Shown one piece after another: positions 1-7,804 of a stretch of DNA of 64,000 bases. Origin of the DNA: Microbacterium natoriense (lineage in GTDB: Bacteria; Actinomycetota; Actinomycetes; Actinomycetales; Microbacteriaceae); the NCBI RefSeq assembly GCF_030816295.1, contig NZ_JAUSXV010000001.1:3782001-3846000 (forward strand), read 5' to 3'. Each line of letters begins with the position of its first letter. The first letter of the stretch is position 1. Below the pieces are notes generated by a model. The model was not told where the DNA came from, searched no databases, and saw nothing but the letters and a program-made list of their open reading frames with translations. Position numbers and translations under genes: made by a program.

Positions 1-2030
1 TGCGACGGATACCGGCCACGCTGTGCATGGTCGCCGTGATACTGGCGGTGGGCGTCGTCTCTCGCGGACTCTGGGCTCCGTTCGAAGACGCCGACCTGTT
101 CGAAACCATCGCCTACGGTCTCCCCGCGTTCAGCGAGGGCAGATGGTGGACGCCCCTGACCGGCACGTTCTTCGTGAACCAGCCCTGGGTCTACGTGTTC
201 ACGATCTCCGGTTTCTGGGGCATGGCCTATCTCGAGTTCCGTCGGGGAGCAAGAGCGGCGCTCGCCTACTACTGGGTCGGACAGCTCTTCGCGATCCTCG
301 CGACCGCCGCGCTGCTCCTGATGCTCTCGCAGTTCGAATGGGAGTGGGCGCAGACCCAGGCCGCCGCTCTCGATGTGGGGGCGTCCGGCGGCACGATGGC
401 GTGCATCGCCGCCGCAGTCGGCCTGTTCCGCCCGCCATGGCGCGTGCGCGGCTGGCTCGTGCTGCTCGGCTTCGTGTTCATCGCGATGCTGTTCTGGGGT
501 GCGATCGCCGATCTCGAGCATCTGCTCGCCGTGCTGCTCATCCTCGCCGTCGATCGGACGCTGCGTGTGCGCCGCACGACCGTGCGCGAGCAACGGCTCA
601 TCGCGGTGATCGCGGTGCTCGTCCTGGGTGCGATCGAGATCATCACGATCCTGGTGCCCACCGACGGCCCTTTCGGCCCGACTTCTCCCGCCTCCGGCGG
701 CTTCATCGACCTGGCGATCGATGTCGTCGTGATCGCCGTCCTCGTGAGCGGACTCCGCAGAGGTCGCCGCTGGTCATGGGTCCTCGTCATCCTCCTCGGA
801 CTGTTCAACATCCTGGTGGCCGCGCTGGTGCTGACCTTGATCACCCTGACCAGCCAGACCCAGGTGGATCTGCGCTGGGACGGCGAGACCGAGCTCGCTC
901 TCGCGAACGGATTCCTCTGGCTCGTCCTGCTCGTCTACCTCGTCTGGGTGCGGCGCGCGTTCCGGGCGAGGCGCCGGTCAGGGATCGGCATGTCACCGGC
1001 CCCGACCGTCGAGGACCTCACGGCCGAGCTGCGCGCGCACGGCGGCGGAACGCTGTCGTGGATGGCGACCTGGGAGGGCAACAGCTACGCCCGTACCAGC
1101 GGAGGGATCGTCGCATATCACCGTCGGAACGGCGTCGCGCTCGCGCTCGCCGATCCCGTCGGACCTGCCGAGACTCGGGCCGCGGCGGTGCAGGAGTTCG
1201 TGCACGCAGCCGAGCAGGCGGGCCTCATCCCCTGCTTCTTCAGCGCCGACGATGCGACGCGTGCGGCTGTGCCGTCGGGCTGGCGCAGTCTCGTGGTGGC
1301 GGACGACACGATCGTGGATCTGCCGGGTCTGACCTTCACCGGCAAGCGCTGGAACTCCGTGCGGACCTCGTTGAACAAGGCCGGTCGTGAGGACATGACC
1401 TTCCGCCTCACCCACCTCAAGGCCGAATCGTGGGGCGTGCAGCAGCAGCTGCGCGCGATCTCGGAGGCCTGGGTCGGCGACAAGGACCTCCCCGAGATGC
1501 GCTTCACGCTCGGCACGCTCGAGGAGGCGGAGGCGCCGGAAGTGCGTCTGGCGTTGGCCGTCGCACCGAACGGCGACGTCGACGGATTCCTGTCGTGGCT
1601 GCCGATCTACGGCGAGCACGGCGTCGTGCGCGGCTGGACGCTCGACCTCATGCGGCGCAGGGACGGCGGATTCGGTCCCGTCATGGAGTACCTCATCGCC
1701 TCATCGGCGCAGCAGTTCTCCGACGAGGGGTGCGAGATCATGTCGCTCTCCGGCGCTCCGCTCGCCCACGACTATCCCCCGGACGCCGGAATGATCGCGG
1801 CACTGAGCGAGCGGCTCGCCGAGGCTCTGGAGCCGGTATACGGCTTCGGCTCGCTGCACCGCTTCAAGCAGAAGTTCCACCCGCGCTACGAGACCATGTA
1901 CCTGCTGTTCCGCGACGAGAGCGATCTCGCCGCGATCGGCGGGGCGTTGACCAGGGCCTTCCTGCCCGACGCGACGCTGCGGCAGTTCGCAGGTGCAGGC
2001 CTGGAGCTGGTGCGCGGGACGCGCGACTGA
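1..2030 (+). CDS. DUF2156 (MprF/LPG-synthase C-terminal-like) protein with rhomboid-like membrane domain, 5'-truncated
   Basis: The frame is already open at the first base and the first ATG (position 27) falls inside a hydrophobic helix, so the true start lies outside the window. About the first 330 residues are mostly membrane helices arranged like a rhomboid or MprF-type membrane domain. The remaining 330 or so form a soluble DUF2156 (lysyl-phosphatidylglycerol synthase C-terminal) domain with motifs such as GKRWNSVRTSLNKAG and GFGPVMEYLIASSAQQ. MprF-type enzymes transfer an amino acid from aminoacyl-tRNA to membrane lipid. Here the lipid and amino acid are unknown, and the role in envelope charge is inferred. 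The gene is convergent with arfB, with only a few bases between the stop codons. Confidence 0.8.
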   Translation, partial: RRIPATLCMVAVILAVGVVSRGLWAPFEDADLFETIAYGLPAFSEGRWWTPLTGTFFVNQPWVYVFTISGFWGMAYLEFRRGARAALAYYWVGQLFAILATAALLLMLSQFEWEWAQTQAAALDVGASGGTMACIAAAVGLFRPPWRVRGWLVLLGFVFIAMLFWGAIADLEHLLAVLLILAVDRTLRVRRTTVREQRLIAVIAVLVLGAIEIITILVPTDGPFGPTSPASGGFIDLAIDVVVIAVLVSGLRRGRRWSWVLVILLGLFNILVAALVLTLITLTSQTQVDLRWDGETELALANGFLWLVLLVYLVWVRRAFRARRRSGIGMSPAPTVEDLTAELRAHGGGTLSWMATWEGNSYARTSGGIVAYHRRNGVALALADPVGPAETRAAAVQEFVHAAEQAGLIPCFFSADDATRAAVPSGWRSLVVADDTIVDLPGLTFTGKRWNSVRTSLNKAGREDMTFRLTHLKAESWGVQQQLRAISEAWVGDKDLPEMRFTLGTLEEAEAPEVRLALAVAPNGDVDGFLSWLPIYGEHGVVRGWTLDLMRRRDGGFGPVMEYLIASSAQQFSDEGCEIMSLSGAPLAHDYPPDAGMIAALSERLAEALEPVYGFGSLHRFKQKFHPRYETMYLLFRDESDLAAIGGALTRAFLPDATLRQFAGAGLELVRGTRD

Positions 2031-2035
2031 GCGGT

Positions 2036-2476
2036 TCAGATGTCGCGAGGCCGGCGGCGCATCTGCTTGACATCGGTGCGACGCTGCTTCGCCTTGAGCC
2101 GTCGCTCCTTCGACCCGCGGCTCGGCTTCGTGGGTCGACGCGGGGGCGCCGGCGGCCGGAGAGCCTCGGCGATCAGCGCGGCGAGACGCTCTCGCGCAGC
2201 GTCGCGGTTGCGCAGCTGCGCCCGGTGCTCGGATGCCGCGATCGTCAGCACGCCGTCGACCAGCCGCCCGCCGAGACGCTCGAACAGTCGCTGCCGCTGC
2301 GCCGGAGACAGTGCCGATGAGGACGCGGCGTCCCAGACGAGCTCGACACGCGAGTCCGCCGTGTTGACGCCCTGCCCGCCGGGCCCGGACGACCGCGAGA
2401 ACCGCCACGACAGCTCGGACTCGGGGATCACGACCCCGACCGAGACCCGTAGTCCTGGGCGGTGAGAAGCAGGCAT
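2036..2476 (-). CDS. arfB: Alternative ribosome-rescue factor / aminoacyl-tRNA hydrolase ArfB
   Basis: A 146-residue protein with the class I release-factor catalytic loop GPGGQGVNT near residue 30, and a basic C-terminal tail (KERRLKAKQRRTDVKQMRRRPRDI) of the kind that enters the empty mRNA channel of stalled ribosomes. ArfB (YaeJ) hydrolyses peptidyl-tRNA on ribosomes lacking a stop codon. The ATG at 2476 gives the family's usual N-terminus. An upstream TTG at 2545 would add 23 proline-rich residues and run into the tRNA-like element, so it is rejected. GATGAT followed by six bases and the ATG suggests a leaderless transcript. Confidence 0.9.
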   Translation of the reverse strand: MPASHRPGLRVSVGVVIPESELSWRFSRSSGPGGQGVNTADSRVELVWDAASSSALSPAQRQRLFERLGGRLVDGVLTIAASEHRAQLRNRDAARERLAALIAEALRPPAPPRRPTKPSRGSKERRLKAKQRRTDVKQMRRRPRDI

Positions 2477-2515
2477 GGGTCCATCATCCCCGACAGGAGG
2501 TGCGCATGGATCGTG

Positions 2516-2591
2516 TGGACGCGACGGCGGGAGTCGAACCCGCAACGCCTTCAGTTATGAGCCGAGGCCCGGGACCGCCCGGATCGCCGCG
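2516..2591 (-). tRNA. tRNA-Met-like element, anticodon CAU, encoded CCA, atypical D arm
   Basis: Read on the minus strand, a 76-base cloverleaf can be drawn. The seven-base acceptor stem (CGCGGCG with CGTCGCG, one G-U pair), a perfect five-pair T arm GCGGG-TTCGACT-CCCGC, an anticodon loop CTCATAA and an encoded terminal CCA are all present. The D arm is abnormal: a CCGGG/CCCGG stem closes a very short loop. The anticodon stem (CTCGG/CTGAA) contains a mismatch. It could be a divergent Met or Ile2 tRNA, or a degenerate copy. The T arm and acceptor stem are the strongest evidence. Confidence 0.55.
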
Positions 2592-2680
2592 ATGATGACC
2601 CCGACGCTACCGCGCGGATCGGGCTCTGGCCAGGAGCGTTGCCTGGGATAACGCTATGAGTCCGGCGATGACCGCGACCG

Positions 2681-3667
2681 TCACCCGACGACATCCGGCG
2701 CCGGAGCGTCGAGGGCGCGCAGCATCCTCTCCACCGCCTCGCGGAGTTCTGCACGCCACGGCTCGGGGAATGTCGTGGTGTACTCGACGCCCTCGGGTAT
2801 CCACAGCAGCGCGTACATGGCGTCGCGCCAGTCGGACCCGCCGAAGGGCCAGCGGGTGCGCTGTGCGTCCTCTGCCGTCGCGCCCTGCGACCAGACTCCG
2901 AAGCGCTCCTGCATCTCGTCCAGGGGCAGGTCCATCACGGCATCCGCCTCGACCTTCTGCGGCGACCAGGAGGAGGCGACAAACACCCGCTCCTCGATCT
3001 CCTCGGGGGTGATCGGCCTCCTCGCGAACAGCACGCGCGTGTGCTCCACCGTCTCGATGCGATCGACGCGGAAGGTGCGCCAGTCGTCTCGATCGAGATC
3101 CCAGCAGAGCAGGAACCACTTTCGTCCGGCGGGAGCCAGCGCGTGCGGCTCGACCCGGCGGATGCTCTCGACTCCGACCCCGTCGACGTACCGCAGCCGC
3201 AGACGCTCCGTGTCGCGGGTGGCGAGCGCGATCTCGCCCAGGACCTCGGGCGAGACGACCGGGGCGTCGCCGATGCGCGGAGGCTGCACGGACTCCGCGA
3301 GCGCGTTCACCCTCCGACGCAGCGCCGAGGGCAGCACCTGCTCGAGTTTGGCGAGGGCGGTGAGCGTGACCTCGGCTCCCCCGACGAGCTGCTGGGTCGC
3401 GGCCACGCGCAGCCCGATCGCCATCGTCACGGCCTCGTCGTCGGTGAGCAGCAGCGGAGGGACCGCGCTGCCCGCCTCGAGCCGGTACCCGCCGGCCGCA
3501 CCGGGCGTGGACTCGACACGGTATCCGAGGTCGCGCAGCCTGTCGACGTCGCGCCGCACGGTGCGCTCGGTGACACGGAGCCTGCTCGCAAGCTCCGTGC
3601 CGGGCCAGTGCCGGTGCGTCTGCAGCAGATTGAGCAGGGCGAGTGCGCGGGACGTGGTGTCGGACAT
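2681..3667 (-). CDS. WYL-domain transcriptional regulator (DeoR-type HTH)
   Basis: The 328-residue protein opens with a winged-helix HTH (ELASRLRVTERTVRRDVDRLRDLG, about residues 23-46). A central WYL domain (about 140-220) follows, with the ligand-pocket stretch GRKWFLLCWDLDRDDWRTFRVDRI, then a C-terminal extension. WYL regulators sense small ligands or nucleic acids. The gene is divergent from the DrrAB-like ABC operon, and a GGACAG-TAT-CTGTCC dyad lies between them. It most likely controls that operon and possibly itself. Its partner at 21.4-22.4 kb has the same architecture. Confidence 0.88.
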   Translation of the reverse strand: MSDTTSRALALLNLLQTHRHWPGTELASRLRVTERTVRRDVDRLRDLGYRVESTPGAAGGYRLEAGSAVPPLLLTDDEAVTMAIGLRVAATQQLVGGAEVTLTALAKLEQVLPSALRRRVNALAESVQPPRIGDAPVVSPEVLGEIALATRDTERLRLRYVDGVGVESIRRVEPHALAPAGRKWFLLCWDLDRDDWRTFRVDRIETVEHTRVLFARRPITPEEIEERVFVASSWSPQKVEADAVMDLPLDEMQERFGVWSQGATAEDAQRTRWPFGGSDWRDAMYALLWIPEGVEYTTTFPEPWRAELREAVERMLRALDAPAPDVVG

Positions 3668-3690
3668 GTCTCAAGAGTCCCAGATATTGC

Positions 3691-3722
3691 GGACAGTATC
3701 TGTCCTGGTTGCCTTCTAGCTT
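3691..3722 (+). promoter_or_regulatory. WYL operator and leaderless promoter of the ABC operon
   Basis: A perfect inverted repeat GGACAG-TAT-CTGTCC (3691-3705) lies upstream of a TAGCTT -10 box (3717-3722). Exactly six bases separate the box from the ATG at 3729, as expected of a leaderless transcript. The dyad covers the -35 region. The same GGACAG to TAGCYT spacing of 26 bases recurs before the VOC gene at 22.5 kb, opposite the second WYL regulator. Confidence 0.6.
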
Positions 3723-3728
3723 CGAGTC

Positions 3729-4763
3729 ATGGCAACTGAACCCATCATCGAAACCGAGGGCCTGACCAAGGTCTTCACCGTCAAGAAGACGTCGGTCGAC
3801 GCGGTCACCGATCTCTCCTTCTCCGCAGCACGCGGCGAACTCGTCGCGTTCCTCGGCCCCAACGGCGCCGGCAAGTCCACGAGTCTGCGGATGCTGACGA
3901 CGTTGATCCCTCCGACGTCGGGCACGGCACGGGTGGTCGGGCACGACATCCGCACCGACCCAGCGGGAGTCCGCGCCCGCATCGGCTACGTCGGCCAGCT
4001 CACGAGCGGCAGCTTCTCCCAGCGGGTGCGCGATGAGCTGATCAGCCAGGGGGCTTTCTACGGCATGTCCAAGCGCGACAGCGCCCGCCGGGCCGATGCG
4101 CTCATCGAGTCGCTCGACCTCGGCTCCTTCGCCACCAGGACGGTGCAGCAGCTCAGCGGCGGGCAGAAGCGCCGTCTCGACATCGCGCTCGGGCTCATGC
4201 ACGCCCCGCCCCTCATCTTCCTCGATGAGCCGTCCACGGGCCTCGACCCGCAGAGTCGGGCGAATCTCTGGGATCACATCCTCGACCTGCGCGCTCAGCA
4301 CGGGACGACCGTCTTCCTCACCACTCACTACCTCGAAGAAGCCGACCGTTACGCAGAGCGGGTGATGGTCATGGACAAGGGTCGAATCATCGCCGACGAC
4401 GCCGCCGCAGCCCTGAAGGCGACTCTCGCGGGAGATGTGCTGACGTTCGGCTTCGCCGACGAGGCGGATGCGGCGCTCGCTCGCTCCGTCGTCGCGACCC
4501 TGAGCACCGCCGCGGTCTCCCTCGACGGAGACTCGGTGTCGCTCGCGGTGCCGGAGGGCGATCGCCTGCTTCCGGTGATCGTGCGGGAGCTGGACGCCGC
4601 AGGCATCCTCGTCCGCCGCGCGACCGGGGTTCCGCCGACCCTCGACGACGTGTTCCTCGCCCTCACCGGTCGCACGCTGCGCGAAGCCGGCGAGGGTTCA
4701 TCCGACGCCGCATCCGAGACCACCCCCGAGATCGAGACCACCCAGACAGGAGTCCTCTCATGA
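3729..4763 (+). CDS. ABC transporter ATP-binding protein, DrrA-like
   Basis: A 344-residue ATPase with Walker A GPNGAGKST (about residue 40), signature LSGGQKRRLDIA (about 142), Walker B LIFLDEPSTGLDP (about 161) and an H-loop in LTTHYLEEADR. The final 100 residues or so form the extra C-terminal domain typical of daunorubicin-resistance (DrrA/DUF4162) ATPases. It powers the permease encoded next, whose start overlaps this stop by ATGA. The substrate is unknown; drug or lipid-like export is the usual role of this family. Regulation by the divergent WYL protein is inferred from the shared intergenic dyad. Confidence 0.92.
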   Translation: MATEPIIETEGLTKVFTVKKTSVDAVTDLSFSAARGELVAFLGPNGAGKSTSLRMLTTLIPPTSGTARVVGHDIRTDPAGVRARIGYVGQLTSGSFSQRVRDELISQGAFYGMSKRDSARRADALIESLDLGSFATRTVQQLSGGQKRRLDIALGLMHAPPLIFLDEPSTGLDPQSRANLWDHILDLRAQHGTTVFLTTHYLEEADRYAERVMVMDKGRIIADDAAAALKATLAGDVLTFGFADEADAALARSVVATLSTAAVSLDGDSVSLAVPEGDRLLPVIVRELDAAGILVRRATGVPPTLDDVFLALTGRTLREAGEGSSDAASETTPEIETTQTGVLS

Positions 4764-5539
4764 CCACCACCGACACCCTCGTACGTCCGAACCTCACCAG
4801 GGACACGAAGAACGTGCTGATCAGGGAGCTCAAGCCCGTGCTCCGAGATCCCTTCACGCTCATCTTCAGCCTGCTCCAGCCGCTGGTTTTCCTCGGCCTG
4901 TTCGCGCCGCTTCTCGTGGGCAGCTCGGGTCGTCCAGCCGACGAGACGCTGGCGTGGTTCGTGCCGGGAGTGCTCGTGATGATCGTGCTGTTCGGCACCG
5001 GCGCCACCGGATCCAACCTGCAGTACGAGATGATGACCGGCTCGCACGAGCGCACCCTCGTCGCTCCGCTCGCCCGCTCATCGCTGCTGGTCGGCCGTGC
5101 ACTCAAGGAGATCGCGCCGATCGTCGTGCAGGCGCTCGTGATCTCCGCTCTCGCCTGGCCGTTCGGCTTCGCGATCGATGTGCCGGGGCTCATCGTCGGG
5201 CTCGCACTGCTCGCCGTGTTCGGGGTGGGGCTCGGCTCCCTCTCGTACTCGCTGGCGCTCGCCACCAAGGATCGCGAATGGCTGTTCTGGGGCGTGCAGC
5301 AGGCACTGATCTTCCCGTTGCTGATCCTGTCGGGCATGCTGCTGCCGCTCGACGAGGGACCGGGGTGGATGCGCGCGGTCGCGTCGGTGAATCCGGTGAA
5401 CTGGGTCGTTCAGGCCGAGCGGGCGCTGTTCGCCGGCGATCTCGGCGACGTCACGGTGCTGTGGGGCTGGGTCGCCGCCCTCGCGGTCGCGGTCATCGGG
5501 ATCACGGTCGGCGTGCGCGCCATCCGTCGCAGCAGCTGA
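4760..5539 (+). CDS. ABC-2 type transporter permease, DrrB-like
   Basis: A 259-residue membrane protein with about six hydrophobic segments and the ABC-2 permease layout. A cytosolic N-terminus carrying LIRELKPVLRDPFTLIFSLLQ precedes the first helix, and a conserved amphipathic region around MLLPLDEGPGWMRAVASVNPVNW precedes the last. It overlaps the ATPase gene by four bases, so the two are translationally coupled and form one exporter. A strong hairpin follows the gene. The transported compound cannot be told from sequence. Confidence 0.92.
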   Translation: MTTTDTLVRPNLTRDTKNVLIRELKPVLRDPFTLIFSLLQPLVFLGLFAPLLVGSSGRPADETLAWFVPGVLVMIVLFGTGATGSNLQYEMMTGSHERTLVAPLARSSLLVGRALKEIAPIVVQALVISALAWPFGFAIDVPGLIVGLALLAVFGVGLGSLSYSLALATKDREWLFWGVQQALIFPLLILSGMLLPLDEGPGWMRAVASVNPVNWVVQAERALFAGDLGDVTVLWGWVAALAVAVIGITVGVRAIRRSS

Positions 5540-5559
5540 TCGAGCCCAGCCTTGCACCC

Positions 5560-5593
5560 GCGCCTCCCGTCCCGGATAACGGGCGGGAGGCGC
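5560..5593. terminator. Bidirectional hairpin between the ABC permease and SDR genes
   Basis: The arms GCGCCTCCCGtCCCG and CGGGCGGGAGGCGC pair with one bulged T around a GATAA loop, between two convergent genes. There is no T tract, as is common in high-GC actinobacteria. Confidence 0.65.
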
Positions 5594-5612
5594 GAGTGCT
5601 GCGAGTTCGGAC

Positions 5613-6320
5613 CTATGCGGTGCGCAGCTGCGGGTAGAGCGCCTCGATCGGCGCGCTGAGGCCGGCCTTGAGCTGCACCGAGGTTTCGTCGGCGAGGACC
5701 TCGTACTCGCCGCGCTCGGTGGCGTCGAGAACCGCGCCGACGAGGTCCGCCGGGTCGGTCTTCGGGTCGTCGACGTGGGCCGCCATCGCCGTGTCGACGT
5801 AGCCGACGTGCACTCCGACGACGTGGACGCCGGCGGGCGCGAGCTCGAGGCGGAGGGAGTTCGTCGCGGACCACAGCGCGGCCTTGGTGGCGCTGTAGAT
5901 GCCGCCGACCGCGAACCAGGCGAGCGCGGAGTGGATGTCGATGATCGCCGCACCCGGGCGTCCGGAGAGCAGCGGCGCATAGGCACGGGCGAGGAAGAGC
6001 GGGCCGAGGAAGTTCGTCTCCACGTTCCGGCGGATGTCCTCGTCGGAGTGCGTGAGGATGCCGGCCGAGGGCACGGATGCGCCCGCGTTGTTGATGAGCA
6101 CGGTCACGTCGGGGGCGGCCTCGACGACCGCGCTGATCGAGGCGGGGTCCGTCACGTCGAGAGCAAGGGGCACGACACGGTCGTCGTTCCATTCGCGCGG
6201 GCTGCGGGCCGTGGCGTACACCTTGGCCGCTCCGCGCGCCAGCGCCTGTTCGACGAAACGGGTGCCGATGCCCCCGTTCGCTCCGGTGATGAGGACGACG
6301 GCGCCGGTGAGTGAAGGCAT
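5613..6320 (-). CDS. SDR family oxidoreductase
   Basis: A 235-residue classical short-chain dehydrogenase. It has the nucleotide-binding motif TGANGGIGTRF (about residue 13), NNAG (about 86), a catalytic serine region IHSALAW and the active-site YSATK (Y-x-x-x-K, about 147). It should reduce or oxidise a carbonyl/alcohol substrate with NAD(P)H. The substrate is not identifiable. An inverted repeat GACTCA-N9-TGAGTC lies about 55 bases upstream and overlaps a TTGACT-like -35 box, so a repressor not encoded next door probably controls it. Confidence 0.88.
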   Translation of the reverse strand: MPSLTGAVVLITGANGGIGTRFVEQALARGAAKVYATARSPREWNDDRVVPLALDVTDPASISAVVEAAPDVTVLINNAGASVPSAGILTHSDEDIRRNVETNFLGPLFLARAYAPLLSGRPGAAIIDIHSALAWFAVGGIYSATKAALWSATNSLRLELAPAGVHVVGVHVGYVDTAMAAHVDDPKTDPADLVGAVLDATERGEYEVLADETSVQLKAGLSAPIEALYPQLRTA

Positions 6321-6372
6321 GAGCGGATCTCTTCTCTTGTTGCGACAATGGGTGATGAGGAATCGCGTAAGC

Positions 6373-6393
6373 GACTCAACTCATAACTGAGTC
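6373..6393. promoter_or_regulatory. Operator-like inverted repeat upstream of the SDR gene
   Basis: GACTCA-ACTCATAAC-TGAGTC is a perfect 6-9-6 dyad. On the minus strand a TTGACT -35-like box overlaps one arm. The spacing suits a TetR, MarR or HxlR dimer. No such regulator gene is adjacent, so the protein that binds it is unknown. Confidence 0.5.
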
Positions 6394-6436
6394 AATTCAG
6401 TTTCTATTCCCAGAGTCCCTGATCCCCAGAGATCGC

Positions 6437-7804
6437 TCAGCGCCGGATCGAGTCGTGGAACGGATTCGGCTCGAGCGTGTAGTCCGTCGAGGCGTCCGAC
6501 CAGGTGCCGAGCCCCGGCGCACGGCGCCGATCGCGCACCGCGGCCATGGCACGTGTCGCCGGCACTCCGAAGGCGAGGGCGGCGCGACCGCTCAGGGTGC
6601 GGTCGTCGCGCCCGAGGACGCTCGCCCGGTGCCACGCGGCCTTGACCGCTCCCCCGCGCCCGTACCGCACGGGTCGCGCCGGAAGCGCGCCCGCCCGTCG
6701 TTGCGCCACCAGTTCCTCCACCCGCTGCCACCAGGTCGACTCGGACTCGGGGTGGAAGTAGTTGTCGCGCAGCCAGTTCGGATGCGGATGCCGGAACCGC
6801 CCCGCGATGACCTCGCTCCGCCCGCCCAGCAGACCGCTGCCGACGAACACGGTGTTCAGCAGCGACTTGCTGACCCCGAACGAATCGAGGGCGATCACCG
6901 GCACGCCGAGCGCTACCGCCTCGATCGCCGCGGTCGAGCTCACCGTCACAAGGCCCGCGGCCGTCGACAGGGCGTCGGCCATCGAATCGTAGGAGACCAC
7001 GAGATTCGACGGCCTCCTGCCCTCAAGCAGGTCGATGTAGGCGTCGTGCTCGAGATGCGTCTCGGCCTCGCCGGGCCGTGAGCGCAGCTTCACGACGACC
7101 CGACGGTTCGGATCCGCGTTCGCCGCCTTCACCAGGGTCGCCGCGATCTCCGCCCGCTCTTCGCGCTCCATCGGCACGAGCGCCTGCGAGGCGAACACCA
7201 GATCCGTGGCCGGTGGTCGGAGCACCTGGCCCGCCGAGCGCTCAGCGACGAGAACCCCGCGCGCCCCCGCGGAGCGGACGAGCTCGGGCGACAGCATCCG
7301 CGCCCTGGTCTTCGCGAACGGCAGCGTGGCGAGGGCCGTGGGCACCTGCACCCCGATGCGACGGCCGAGCTCTTCGAACGCCCACTCCTCCCGATGCGAG
7401 TGCACGACGAGCAGGTCAGCGTGCCGCCGGTACTCGAGCGCTCCGCGTTGCGCGGGGATCGCCATACCCGGGAGCCCCGCGACCGTGACAGGCCGTCGGG
7501 ACAGCGTGTCGATCACGCGTCCCATCAGACGCACGAACGGGCCACGGCCGGCGAGCAGGACGACATCGGGGCGCTGAGCCTCGAGCCACGGACCCGCTTC
7601 GCGGAACGCGATGCGCGACACCGACGACGCGTCGAGCCCTGCGCCGGCGAGCGCAGTGCGCTCCTGCGCAGCGCTCGCCGTCAGCGGCGTCTTCACCAGC
7701 AGCAGATGCGCACGGATGCCGGGCACGCTGCCGAGCAGGGATGCCGACCATTTGACGAACGAGTCGGCATCCGCGACCGCGACGACCCGCAGCGGCTCGC
7801 TCAT
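6437..7804 (-). CDS. Putative glycosyltransferase, DUF6716-like, last gene of sialic-acid cluster
   Basis: A 455-residue protein resembling the DUF6716 putative glycosyltransferases found beside sialic-acid synthesis genes in actinobacteria. A GT-B-like C-terminal half contains AGLVTVSSTAAIEAVALGVPVIALD, the type of loop that contacts nucleotide-sugar phosphates. Its ATG at 7804 overlaps the neuB stop (ATGA), which rules out a longer start inside neuB. It probably transfers or extends a sugar on the nonulosonic-acid glycan. Donor and acceptor are unknown. Confidence 0.75.
   Translation of the reverse strand: MSEPLRVVAVADADSFVKWSASLLGSVPGIRAHLLLVKTPLTASAAQERTALAGAGLDASSVSRIAFREAGPWLEAQRPDVVLLAGRGPFVRLMGRVIDTLSRRPVTVAGLPGMAIPAQRGALEYRRHADLLVVHSHREEWAFEELGRRIGVQVPTALATLPFAKTRARMLSPELVRSAGARGVLVAERSAGQVLRPPATDLVFASQALVPMEREERAEIAATLVKAANADPNRRVVVKLRSRPGEAETHLEHDAYIDLLEGRRPSNLVVSYDSMADALSTAAGLVTVSSTAAIEAVALGVPVIALDSFGVSKSLLNTVFVGSGLLGGRSEVIAGRFRHPHPNWLRDNYFHPESESTWWQRVEELVAQRRAGALPARPVRYGRGGAVKAAWHRASVLGRDDRTLSGRAALAFGVPATRAMAAVRDRRRAPGLGTWSDASTDYTLEPNPFHDSIRR

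Noticed and set aside
2477..2545. Longer ArfB start at TTG 2545
   Set aside because: It would add a proline-rich tail and overlap the tRNA-like element.
2640..2670. Short AGCGTT...AACGCT palindrome as a regulator site
   Set aside because: It is only six bases long, downstream of the WYL gene and not near a start codon.
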